A DNA stretch of 64,000 nucleotides from Fimenecus sp052273625 (GTDB taxonomy: Bacteria > Bacillota > Clostridia > Oscillospirales > Acutalibacteraceae): assembly GCA_052273625.1 (NCBI GenBank), contig DAVZHW010000003.1, forward strand, positions 100,544 to 164,543, written 5' to 3'. This document shows, piece by piece, positions 25,359 through 32,564 of this stretch. The position numbers and the translations under genes were made by a program. Every line of letters starts with the position of its first letter. The first letter of the stretch is position 1. The notes under the pieces are model-generated. The model was not told the DNA's origin. It worked only from the letters and a program-made list of their open reading frames with translations, and did not search any database.

Positions 25359-25629
25359 AACAGAATTTACGGGGCAGTTTAAGCGGGACTATAAGCTTGC
25401 TGTCAAACGAGGCTGTAACCCTGATGAATTGCAGGAAGTTATTACAATGTTAGTAAACGAACAGCCTCTGCCCCAAAAATATCGAGACCACGCATTGACA
25501 AATTCAAGGAATTACAAAGATATGCGTGAATGTCATATTGAGCTGGACTGGTTATTGATTTACAAGGTGTATCGTGATACGCTCATCTTAAAATTGATAC
25601 GAACCGGTAGCCACAGCGACCTTTTTTAA
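25351..25629 (+). CDS. yafQ: YafQ-family mRNA interferase toxin
   Basis: A 92-residue RelE/ParE-superfamily toxin of the YafQ type, a ribosome-dependent endoribonuclease. YafQ hallmarks are present: RDHALTNSRNYKDMRECHIELDW (about residues 45-67), with His 47 and His 61 and the Asp-Trp pair, and the C-terminal GSHSDLF (His ~88, Phe last). These correspond to the catalytic His/Asp/Phe residues known for Escherichia coli YafQ, so the toxin looks intact. Its ribosome site (GGAGG) lies inside the antitoxin gene. Confidence 0.9.
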   Translation: MLKTEFTGQFKRDYKLAVKRGCNPDELQEVITMLVNEQPLPQKYRDHALTNSRNYKDMRECHIELDWLLIYKVYRDTLILKLIRTGSHSDLF

Positions 25630-25699
25630 TCCGTAGGGATAGCGAGCATCGGATTTTGATACCAAAATCCAAATTTATAAAAAATTCAATATGTATCAA

Positions 25700-25735
25700 A
25701 AACGGTGCAACTTTTTTGGAGTTGCACCGTTTCTT
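25700..25735. terminator. Terminator, probably bidirectional
   Basis: Perfect 12-bp stem (25700-25711 with 25721-25732) with a 9-nt loop. On the + strand it is followed by a short T-rich tail; on the - strand the preceding A run gives a T tail. It can close both the toxin gene and the convergent small gene at 25801-26019. Confidence 0.8.
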
Positions 25736-25800
25736 TCATGAAAATTGTTGCCTGATGGGACTTATGCATTTGCAGATTGCCTTTTTTGTGCGTTATTAGA

Positions 25801-26019
25801 TTAAAGCTTGAAATCGTCCTCGTTAAACTGCTGAAGCTCGGGTGTACGGCGAGGAACTCTTTTCATAATATCATATTTGTATTTTCTGCATTTATAATCC
25901 TTTGCGACAACGCCTTTTTTCACGCAAAGCACCGTTTCACCGTCGGGCGAGGGCTTGCCGTGCTGACAGTAGGCGCAGGCAGGGGATATGCTGACTGTAT
26001 TAAAAACCGATTTTCTCAT
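25801..26019 (-). CDS. Small Cys-rich protein of unknown function
   Basis: A 72-residue protein with four cysteines arranged C-x2-C-x13-C-x11-C (CAYC, LCV, KCRK), suggesting a small zinc or iron-sulfur site, and a polar C-terminal tail rich in Glu and Asp. The frame extends upstream to 26097, but the ATG at 26019 has a ribosome-like GGATGTG just before it and gives a compact protein. I recognise no named family. It is convergent with the toxin-antitoxin pair and lies downstream of the YlbJ-like gene on the same strand, 84 bases away, so the two might be co-transcribed. Confidence 0.6.
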   Translation of the reverse strand: MRKSVFNTVSISPACAYCQHGKPSPDGETVLCVKKGVVAKDYKCRKYKYDIMKRVPRRTPELQQFNEDDFKL

Positions 26020-26103
26020 TTTTTCACATCCTATTGCGGATAAATCTCTTGTTTGATATGTTTTTTTAATTATATCACAATGTTTCAAAAAATTCAAAGT
26101 TTT

Positions 26104-27183
26104 CTATCGCTTGCGAATTTCATTTCTTGATTTCCTTTCGTTGTCAAGCTCAAAAATCAAAACAGAGCACATCAAAAGCAGAGCACAGGCGGTGGGGAGA
26201 GATACGGAATATGCCTCAAAAGTCGGTGCGGAAGTATTTGCAAACACTTCAATTTCGCACGGAATGAATTTGAGAATTATCGAGCAGATAAGAGCCGATA
26301 CCGCAGAGCATAGCACCCTTGCCGTGTAAAACAGCTTTGCCGACAGCCCCGTCCGTGCTACATAAGAATAAATTTGACAGTGAACGGACAGACCGCCAAA
26401 GGAGATTATTGCCGCAAAGGCAGGAACAGGCAGTAAATTCAGCGACATTTTAATTCCGCTTGTAACCTCAAGAATACTCGACAATGCAACTGTATATCCG
26501 TTTAACGAGAACGAGCAAATGTATTTAATCAAGCAATTAAAAATCACAATCCAGCTACAAACGGAAATCATGGCCTTAACGCTGTCGGTAACGGAAAACG
26601 AAAACGCCTCAATGGGATTTTTGAGAATTACAGGCGACTCTTTTTTGTATTCGGAAGCCTTTTCCGCATCAATAAACCTTGTTAAAATTCCGATTATAAC
26701 CGAGGAAAGAGCGACCGAGCAATAGAGAATAACGCCCGCACGGGTATTTCCCAAAAGCATTGTTCCGACGGTGCTGATTATAAATGCCGGGCCTGCGTTA
26801 ATGCAGAAAAGGTCTAATTTTTGAGCCCCCTTTTGCGATATTTTACCCTCACACAGCAATTCATAGGTCATTTTTGCGCCGATAGGATAACCGCCTATGA
26901 GCGACATTAAAATCACGCTTGAGGCTACAGGGGGCAGGCGAAAGAGCTTAACCGTGATCTTGCCGAAAATTTTGCCGAACAAATCGCATATTCCCGATTT
27001 TACGATAAATTGCGAAATTATCATAAACGGAAACAGAGTAGGTATAACATTATCGACGCACAGAAGCATACCCTCTTTTATTCCCGAGGCACAGACCTGC
27101 GATTTTGAAAAAAGGCAGAAGCACGCACCTAATGAAAAAATTATTAAAATCAGGTTGCCTATACGAGTTTTCATTTTTCCCAT
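26104..27183 (-). CDS. ylbJ: YlbJ-like sporulation integral membrane protein
   Basis: A 359-residue protein with about eight to ten hydrophobic helices and paired gate / nucleoside-recognition-like domains. Signatures include VIPTLFPFMIISQF (~45), SLIGGYPIGAK (~92) and INAGPAFIISTVGTMLLGN (~128), as in the Bacillus subtilis YlbJ family, which is needed for normal spore formation. It is divergent from yqfC, 69 bases away, which clusters it with other sporulation genes. ATG 27174 is a possible alternative start. The transported or sensed ligand is unknown. Confidence 0.82.
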   Translation of the reverse strand: MGKMKTRIGNLILIIFSLGACFCLFSKSQVCASGIKEGMLLCVDNVIPTLFPFMIISQFIVKSGICDLFGKIFGKITVKLFRLPPVASSVILMSLIGGYPIGAKMTYELLCEGKISQKGAQKLDLFCINAGPAFIISTVGTMLLGNTRAGVILYCSVALSSVIIGILTRFIDAEKASEYKKESPVILKNPIEAFSFSVTDSVKAMISVCSWIVIFNCLIKYICSFSLNGYTVALSSILEVTSGIKMSLNLLPVPAFAAIISFGGLSVHCQIYSYVARTGLSAKLFYTARVLCSAVSALICSIILKFIPCEIEVFANTSAPTFEAYSVSLPTACALLLMCSVLIFELDNERKSRNEIRKR

Positions 27184-27252
27184 ATCATCACACTCTCTTT
27201 ATGGTATCAAAATATATGCTTTGTCATATAGATATATGAGCGAGGTGAGCAA

Positions 27253-27561
27253 ATGAGTTTAAGCGGAAAGAAATCACGGGAAAAGCGAAAAAATACAGCA
27301 GGCGAAAAATTAAAAACCGCTTTGGATATACCTGAAATACTTACGGCAGAGCTTCCGCACATCGAAGCGGAGGGGAACAGGGAAATTTCCGTTGACGGAT
27401 GCCGTGGAATAATTGAATACACGCAGGATAAGGTGCGGTTAAACGCAGGAAAGCTCATTATAACCTTTGTCGGAGACGATATGGAAATTAAAGCTTATTC
27501 CGAGATACAAACGGTTATCAGCGGAAATATTTTAAGTGTGGAATTTGAAGGTCAGGGGTGA
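27253..27561 (+). CDS. yqfC: YqfC/YabP-family sporulation protein
   Basis: A 102-residue YabP/YqfC-like beta-rich protein with a basic N-terminus (SGKKSREKRKN) and the family stretch VDGCRGIIEYTQDKVRLNAGKL (about residues 48-68). In Bacillus yqfC is transcribed by the mother-cell factor sigma-E and precedes yqfD and phoH, exactly the order seen here. Its stop lies 4 bases before the next start. The molecular role is unknown; a part in spore-coat or cortex assembly has been inferred in other species. Confidence 0.88.
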   Translation: MSLSGKKSREKRKNTAGEKLKTALDIPEILTAELPHIEAEGNREISVDGCRGIIEYTQDKVRLNAGKLIITFVGDDMEIKAYSEIQTVISGNILSVEFEGQG

Positions 27562-27565
27562 GGGA

Positions 27566-28732
27566 ATGTTGATAATAAGGCTAATACGATTTTTACTGGG
27601 CTTTGTGACCTTTACCGCATACGGCGGATTTCCCGAACGCTTTGTCAATCTTTGCACAATGAATAAAATACCCCTTTGGAATATGAAAAAGGAAAAGAAT
27701 TTTATAACAGCCGACACAACGGTTCAAGGATATAAATCCATAAAAGCTTCCGCTAAAAATTCGGGTGTTCGTGTGAGGATAACAAAAAAGCACGGACTGC
27801 CGTTTTTTATTCATAAAAACAGGCGAAGAATCGGTCTGCTTGCAGGCTTTATGACAGCGATAATTACTGTTTCTTTTTTATCGACAATGATATGGAGCGT
27901 GTCGGTTTCGGGCAATAAAACGCTTTCCGACGAGCAAATTTTGGAGGCGTTCGAAGCAGTCGGTGTAAAAGTGGGTGCAAGACGGTCGGCTATTTCTCCG
28001 TCGGAAGTGGCTTATGAGGCTAAAAAGCTGTTGCCGAAAATCGCATGGGCAAGCGTAAATATAAAAGGCTCAAGGGTTGAAATTGTCGTAAGCGAATTGA
28101 GCGAGGCTCCCGAATTTCCCGACAGCACAACGCCATGTAATATAATTGCCTCACAGGACGGAACGATTATGGGGATTGAAGCGACGGTGGGTGTTGCTCA
28201 AGTGCGTTCGGGCGATGCGGTGCTTAAAGGCGATTTGCTTATTTCGGGAATTACCGAAAATCTTGACAAAACCTATAATCTGAAATCGGCGAGGGGCAAG
28301 GTTCACGCCCGTGTGAAAAATGAAATCAACGCTTCCTGTAACGACGTGCAATTTTTAAGGCTTTCAAGGCTGTCGGAGCAGAATTCACTGTTTATATTCG
28401 GGCTTAAAATTCCGCTTGGTATCGGCGTAGGGGAGGATAATGCTTATACCGAAAAAAGCTTTGTGGCAAACGGAGATATGAGCCTGCCTCTCGGAAAAAT
28501 CACAAAAAGAGTTTATTTTTCAGCGCCTTGCGAGGCTTTCCCCGACGAGTACAGAAAGGTTTATTCGGCGTACCTTTACGCCTGCTCTTACAGAGCTATG
28601 TATTCGGAGAGCGAGCAGATACTTTCCTCGAATTTTTCGTTCGATTTTGTAAACGGAGAGCCGCTGTTCAGCGGAAGCTATGAGTGCAAGAAAGAAATAG
28701 GTAAAAGACTTGAAATTTTTGTTGAAAAATGA
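27566..28732 (+). CDS. yqfD: Sporulation protein YqfD
   Basis: A 388-residue YqfD-family protein. An amphipathic N-terminal region is followed by one transmembrane helix (about residues 91-112, after KHGLPFFIHKNRRR) and a large domain with SVSGNKTLSDEQILEAFEAVG and WASVNIKGSRVEI, expected outside the membrane. ATG 27566 is chosen over GTG 27536 because GGGGTGAGG at 27554-27562 is a proper ribosome site for it. It forms the yqfC-yqfD pair conserved in spore formers upstream of phoH. Confidence 0.88.
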   Translation: MLIIRLIRFLLGFVTFTAYGGFPERFVNLCTMNKIPLWNMKKEKNFITADTTVQGYKSIKASAKNSGVRVRITKKHGLPFFIHKNRRRIGLLAGFMTAIITVSFLSTMIWSVSVSGNKTLSDEQILEAFEAVGVKVGARRSAISPSEVAYEAKKLLPKIAWASVNIKGSRVEIVVSELSEAPEFPDSTTPCNIIASQDGTIMGIEATVGVAQVRSGDAVLKGDLLISGITENLDKTYNLKSARGKVHARVKNEINASCNDVQFLRLSRLSEQNSLFIFGLKIPLGIGVGEDNAYTEKSFVANGDMSLPLGKITKRVYFSAPCEAFPDEYRKVYSAYLYACSYRAMYSESEQILSSNFSFDFVNGEPLFSGSYECKKEIGKRLEIFVEK

Positions 28733-28751
28733 TAATACTTTGTGGTAAAAT
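28722..28751 (+). promoter_or_regulatory. Candidate promoter for phoH and following genes
   Basis: TTGAAA (28722-28727) and TAAAAT (28746-28751) with an 18-bp spacer, about 40 bases before phoH. It would let the housekeeping genes phoH to mutS2 be transcribed independently of the sporulation genes upstream. Confidence 0.45.
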
Positions 28752-28791
28752 ATATTAAATATAAATAGATTTTTCAAAGGGTGGTCGTTCG

Positions 28792-29751
28792 GTGTTCGAG
28801 CAGATAATCAATGTTGACAGAATGGAGCACGCCGTCAGCCTTTTCGGCAGCTTTGATGAGAATATCAAGCTTATAGAAAAGGAGTTCGGCGTAAGCGTTA
28901 TAAACAGAGGCTCGGAGCTTAAAATCACGGGCGAAGCGGAAAACGTCGATAAGGCGTCAAGAGCCGTTAAGGGGCTTCTTATGCTTATAAATAAGGGCGA
29001 GTCGCTTTCGGACCAAAATGTTCGCTATGTTATATCGCTTGTAAAGGACGACTCCGAGGAAAAGCTTTCCGAGATGACGGGCGATTGCGTTTGCGTTACC
29101 TCAAAGGGTAAGCCCGTAAAGCCAAAAACACTCGGTCAGAAAAAATATATCGAGGCGATAAGAAACAACACGATTGTTCTCGGAGCAGGACCTGCCGGCA
29201 CGGGAAAGACTTATCTTGCGGTGGCAATGGCTGTTACGGCTTTTCGTGCGAAAGAGGTAAACAGAATAATTCTTACAAGACCTGCTGTTGAGGCAGGCGA
29301 AAAGCTGGGTTTCCTTCCGGGCGATTTGCAGCAAAAGGTTGACCCGTATTTACGTCCCTTGTATGACGCTCTTTTTGATATGCTCGGAGCAGAGTCTTTT
29401 CAGAAATATCAGGAGAGGGGAAGCATTGAGGTTGCGCCGCTTGCGTATATGCGAGGCAGAACGCTTGACGACAGTTTTATAATTCTTGACGAGGCGCAGA
29501 ACACAACAAAAGAGCAGATGAAAATGTTCTTGACCCGTCTCGGCTTTAATTCAAAGATGGTTGTCACGGGCGACATAACGCAGATTGACCTGCCCGACGG
29601 CAAAAAATCGGGACTTAAACAGGCAATGAGGATTTTGAAAAACATTCCCGGTATTGCAATAAATGAATTTACCGAAAAGGATGTTGTAAGGCATAAATTG
29701 GTACAGGATATAATCAAGGCTTATGAAAAAAGTGAGGAGAAGAGAAAATGA
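28792..29751 (+). CDS. phoH: PhoH-family ATPase
   Basis: A 319-residue PhoH/YbeZ-type P-loop ATPase. A KH-like N-terminal region (~1-100) precedes the ATPase core with Walker A GPAGTGKT (about residues 133-140), TRPAVEAGEKLGFLPGD and Walker B IILDEAQN (~228). GTG start at 28792 behind AAAGGGTGG. It overlaps ybeY by 4 bases; PhoH-like ATPases are functional partners of the YbeY RNase in RNA processing and ribosome quality control. Confidence 0.93.
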   Translation: MFEQIINVDRMEHAVSLFGSFDENIKLIEKEFGVSVINRGSELKITGEAENVDKASRAVKGLLMLINKGESLSDQNVRYVISLVKDDSEEKLSEMTGDCVCVTSKGKPVKPKTLGQKKYIEAIRNNTIVLGAGPAGTGKTYLAVAMAVTAFRAKEVNRIILTRPAVEAGEKLGFLPGDLQQKVDPYLRPLYDALFDMLGAESFQKYQERGSIEVAPLAYMRGRTLDDSFIILDEAQNTTKEQMKMFLTRLGFNSKMVVTGDITQIDLPDGKKSGLKQAMRILKNIPGIAINEFTEKDVVRHKLVQDIIKAYEKSEEKRK

Positions 29752-30254
29752 CGGATAAGATTAAAGTGATTATTTCAAACGAACAAAAGGATATTAAAAT
29801 ACCGACGGGTGTGCGTATGCTTGTGCGCCGTTGCTGTAACGCAGTGCTCAGACAGGAAAATTTTGAAGGCTCGGCTGAAATCAGCGTAACCTTTGTAAAT
29901 AACGAGCAAATTCACAAGCTCAATCTTGAACATAGGAACATAGACAGGGAGACAGACGTTCTTTCATTCCCACTCGGCGAAAACGGAGTTTACGACATAA
30001 ACCACGACACAGGCGCAAAGATGCTCGGCGATATAGTCATTTCCATTGAAAAGGCTTTTGCACAGGCTGAGGAATACGGTCATCCGCTTCAGAGGGAAAT
30101 TGCATTTTTGACGGTACATTCACTTTTGCATCTTTTGGGATATGACCACGAGAACGGCGGACTTGAGGCTGTTCATATGCGTGAAAAGGAAGAGAGCGTT
30201 CTCACACAGCTCGGTCTTAAAAGAAACGGGAGCTATTATCTCGACGAGGAATAA
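29748..30254 (+). CDS. ybeY: Endoribonuclease YbeY (rRNA maturation)
   Basis: A 168-residue metal-dependent RNase for 16S rRNA 3'-end maturation and late ribosome quality control. The zinc-binding motif HSLLHLLGYDH is complete (about residues 124-134) and the upstream block DRETDVLSFPL is typical. Start overlaps the phoH stop, and dgkA follows after 3 bases. Confidence 0.95.
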   Translation: MTDKIKVIISNEQKDIKIPTGVRMLVRRCCNAVLRQENFEGSAEISVTFVNNEQIHKLNLEHRNIDRETDVLSFPLGENGVYDINHDTGAKMLGDIVISIEKAFAQAEEYGHPLQREIAFLTVHSLLHLLGYDHENGGLEAVHMREKEESVLTQLGLKRNGSYYLDEE

Positions 30255-30257
30255 GCG

Positions 30258-30737
30258 ATGAAAAGTCTTATAAAGAGCTTCGGCTACGCTTTTTCGGGGA
30301 TTTTTGAGGCGTTGAGATACGAAAGAAATATGCGAATACACTTTGTATGTATGATATATATGTATTCTTTTCTTTTCGTCTATGATTTCTTTGAAATTAC
30401 AAGAACTCAATTAGCTGTAATTTTCCTTGCGAATATGGCGGTCGTGGCGGCAGAGCTTATAAACACGGCGGTTGAACGGACGGTTGACCTTGCGAGTGAG
30501 GAGTATACAAAAAACGGCAAGATAGCAAAGGACACGGCGGCAGGTGCGGTGCTTGTATGTGCGATTTTTGCGGTGGCGGCGGGAATTGCGATACTCGGTC
30601 AGCCCGAAGCATTTTCGCAAATGCTCTCATATTACCGTGAAAAGCCCGTTATGCTTGTTGTTTTCATACTTTCGATAATCCCTGCAACGGTGTTTATATT
30701 CAAAGGCTTCGGTAAGGCTTCAAAGGATAAAAAATAA
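30258..30737 (+). CDS. dgkA: Diacylglycerol/undecaprenol kinase (DgkA family)
   Basis: A 159-residue integral membrane kinase. The active-site block ELINTAVERTVDL (about residues 67-79) and AKDTAAGAVL (~93-102) are intact. In Gram-positive bacteria this family phosphorylates undecaprenol, feeding the lipid carrier used by peptidoglycan and the polysaccharide locus in this window. It is longer than the usual ~120-130 residues because of an extra C-terminal hydrophobic helix (about 130-150) and basic tail. It lies between ybeY and era as in many Firmicutes. Confidence 0.93.
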   Translation: MKSLIKSFGYAFSGIFEALRYERNMRIHFVCMIYMYSFLFVYDFFEITRTQLAVIFLANMAVVAAELINTAVERTVDLASEEYTKNGKIAKDTAAGAVLVCAIFAVAAGIAILGQPEAFSQMLSYYREKPVMLVVFILSIIPATVFIFKGFGKASKDKK

Positions 30738-30749
30738 AGGAAATATTAA

Positions 30750-31652
30750 ATGAACAATACATCAAAAACGGCGTTTATCGCTATTGTCGGCAAGGCAAAT
30801 GTCGGCAAATCTTCAATTCTTAACAGACTTATAGGCAGTAAAATAGCCATTGTTTCGTCAAAACCGCAGACTACAAGAACAAGAATAATGGGCGTTTTGA
30901 CGACAGAGGACAATGTTCAGCTCGTGTTTACGGACACGCCCGGCTTTCATAAGCCGAAAAACAAGCTCGGCGAAAAGATGGTGCAGGCTGTAAGCGACAG
31001 TATATCGGGCGTTGACTCCTGCCTTTTTGTGGTTGAAGCAAACGACGAAAAGCTCAACACGGCAGAGCTTGAGCTTATAAAAAAATTCAAGACGGAAAAA
31101 ATGACGGTTGTGCTTGCAATCAATAAAATCGATATGCTCAAGGACAAAACCGAGCTTATGAAAAAAATTGCTGAATTATCGGCTCTCTATGATTTCAAAG
31201 CTGTTGTTCCTGTCAGCGCACAGACCGGCGACGGACTTGACGCATTGCTTGACGAATTAAAAACGCTGTCGGTTGAGAGTATTCACTTTTTCCCCGACGA
31301 CACCTTGACGGATCAGCCCGAAAGAGTGCTTGTCGCTGAAATTATCAGGGAAAAAATGCTTCGTCTTTTGGATAAGGAAATTCCTCACGGCACAGCAGTT
31401 GCAATCGAAAGAATGAGAGAGCGTGATGACGGCAGTATTATGGATGTCGAAGCGACAATATATTGCGAGCGTGAAAGCCATAAGGGAATTATTATCGGCA
31501 AGGGCGGTCAAATGCTCAAAAAAATATCCACGTATGCACGTCAGGATATTGAAAGCTTCTTTGATATAAAGGTGAATCTTCAATGCTGGGTAAAGGTAAA
31601 AGAGGATTGGCGAAACAGAGAAGGAATTATTCACAATTTTGGTTTAGATTAA
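30750..31652 (+). CDS. era: GTPase Era
   Basis: A 300-residue ribosome-assembly GTPase that binds the 3' end of 16S rRNA. G1 GKANVGKS (~12-19), the G2 region QTTRTR, G3 DTPG (~65), G4 NKID (~128), and a C-terminal KH domain with GKGGQMLKKI (~252). Normal length for the family. It acts with ybeY and recO-neighbour genes in a conserved operon. Confidence 0.96.
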   Translation: MNNTSKTAFIAIVGKANVGKSSILNRLIGSKIAIVSSKPQTTRTRIMGVLTTEDNVQLVFTDTPGFHKPKNKLGEKMVQAVSDSISGVDSCLFVVEANDEKLNTAELELIKKFKTEKMTVVLAINKIDMLKDKTELMKKIAELSALYDFKAVVPVSAQTGDGLDALLDELKTLSVESIHFFPDDTLTDQPERVLVAEIIREKMLRLLDKEIPHGTAVAIERMRERDDGSIMDVEATIYCERESHKGIIIGKGGQMLKKISTYARQDIESFFDIKVNLQCWVKVKEDWRNREGIIHNFGLD

Positions 31653-31663
31653 CAGTAATACAG

Positions 31664-31707
31664 CCGTCTTAAAAGGTTAAGTTAATTATGTAAATCTTTT
31701 AAGGCGG
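31664..31707 (+). promoter_or_regulatory. Hairpin that would cover the yqzL ribosome site
   Basis: A 12-bp stem with one G-U pair (31664-31675 with 31696-31707) and a 20-nt loop between era and yqzL. The right arm contains AAGGCGG, the only good Shine-Dalgarno sequence for the ATG at 31715. No T run follows, so it looks like a translational control or RNA-processing element rather than a terminator. Confidence 0.5.
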
Positions 31708-31714
31708 TATTGTT

Positions 31715-31870
31715 ATGAAAAGCGAGGATTTTTGGTACGTTTTTTCAAAAAGCGGAAAAATTGACGATTATATAAAATATAACGCAATAAAACAGGAAGA
31801 GAAAACCGAGGAAGCGAAAAATGAGGTACAACACAAAGGGTCTTATCCTCAGAGAACAGAATATCGGTGA
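31715..31870 (+). CDS. yqzL: YqzL-family small protein
   Basis: A 51-residue protein beginning MKSEDFWYVFSKSGKIDDYI, matching the short YqzL family (W-x2-F-x3-G-x-I-x-x-Y pattern), which is found between era and recO in Bacillus and Clostridia. ATG 31715 follows AAGGCGG by 7 bases. It overlaps the recO start by 50 bases in a different frame, which suggests translational coupling. Family members are usually ~45-50 residues. Function is unknown. Confidence 0.75.
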   Translation: MKSEDFWYVFSKSGKIDDYIKYNAIKQEEKTEEAKNEVQHKGSYPQRTEYR

Positions 31871-32564
31871 ACGGGACAAGCTTGTTACGGTGCTGACGGA
31901 GGATATGGGTATCGTTAAGGCTTTTGTCAGAGGGGCAAAGAGCATAAAAAGCAAAAAGCATTCCACCACGGGGCAATTCTGCTATTCGCAACTGTCTTTT
32001 TATATGGGAAAGGACAGCTACATAATTGACGAGGCGCAGAGTATTGAAATGTTTTTTGAATTGAGAAGCGATATTGAAAAGCTTGCTCTCGCACAGTATT
32101 TTGCCGAGCTTGCGTGTGAGCTGTCTCCGCAGGACGAGCAGGCAACCGATTATTTGCGCCTTATGCTGAATGCTCTTTATATGCTGGCTCATGACAAAAA
32201 GCCTGCACAGCAGCTAAAGGCTATCGTCGAGCTCAGACTTATGTCGCTTTCGGGCTATACACCGAGCCTTGTTGCGTGCGATAGGTGCGGAGAGTTTGAA
32301 ACGCCTACAATGTATTTTGACGTTGAACACGGACTTCTCTATTGCGAAAACTGTGCTTCGGGAAACGCTCTTTTCCCGCTTCCGCTGCGTATCGTTACGG
32401 CAATGCGACACATTGTTTTCTCAAATCTTGAAAAACTATTTAACTTCAAAATGACTGACTCCGAATTATCCGAGCTTTCATATATAACGGAAATATACAC
32501 AAGGGTTAAATCGGACAGAAACTTCAAAACACTTGAATTTTACAATTCTATGAGGACTTTATAA
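31821..32564 (+). CDS. recO: DNA repair protein RecO
   Basis: A 247-residue RecO, which with RecF and RecR loads RecA on SSB-coated DNA. N-terminal OB-fold (TKGLILREQNIGERDKLVTVLTE, ~5-28), helical core, and a zinc site of four cysteines (CDRC ~154-157 and CENC ~175-178). Standard length and usual position after era/yqzL. Confidence 0.95.
   Translation: MRYNTKGLILREQNIGERDKLVTVLTEDMGIVKAFVRGAKSIKSKKHSTTGQFCYSQLSFYMGKDSYIIDEAQSIEMFFELRSDIEKLALAQYFAELACELSPQDEQATDYLRLMLNALYMLAHDKKPAQQLKAIVELRLMSLSGYTPSLVACDRCGEFETPTMYFDVEHGLLYCENCASGNALFPLPLRIVTAMRHIVFSNLEKLFNFKMTDSELSELSYITEIYTRVKSDRNFKTLEFYNSMRTL

Noticed and set aside
27536..27565. GTG start of yqfD overlapping yqfC
   Set aside because: No ribosome site before it; the GGGGTGAGG sequence serves ATG 27566.
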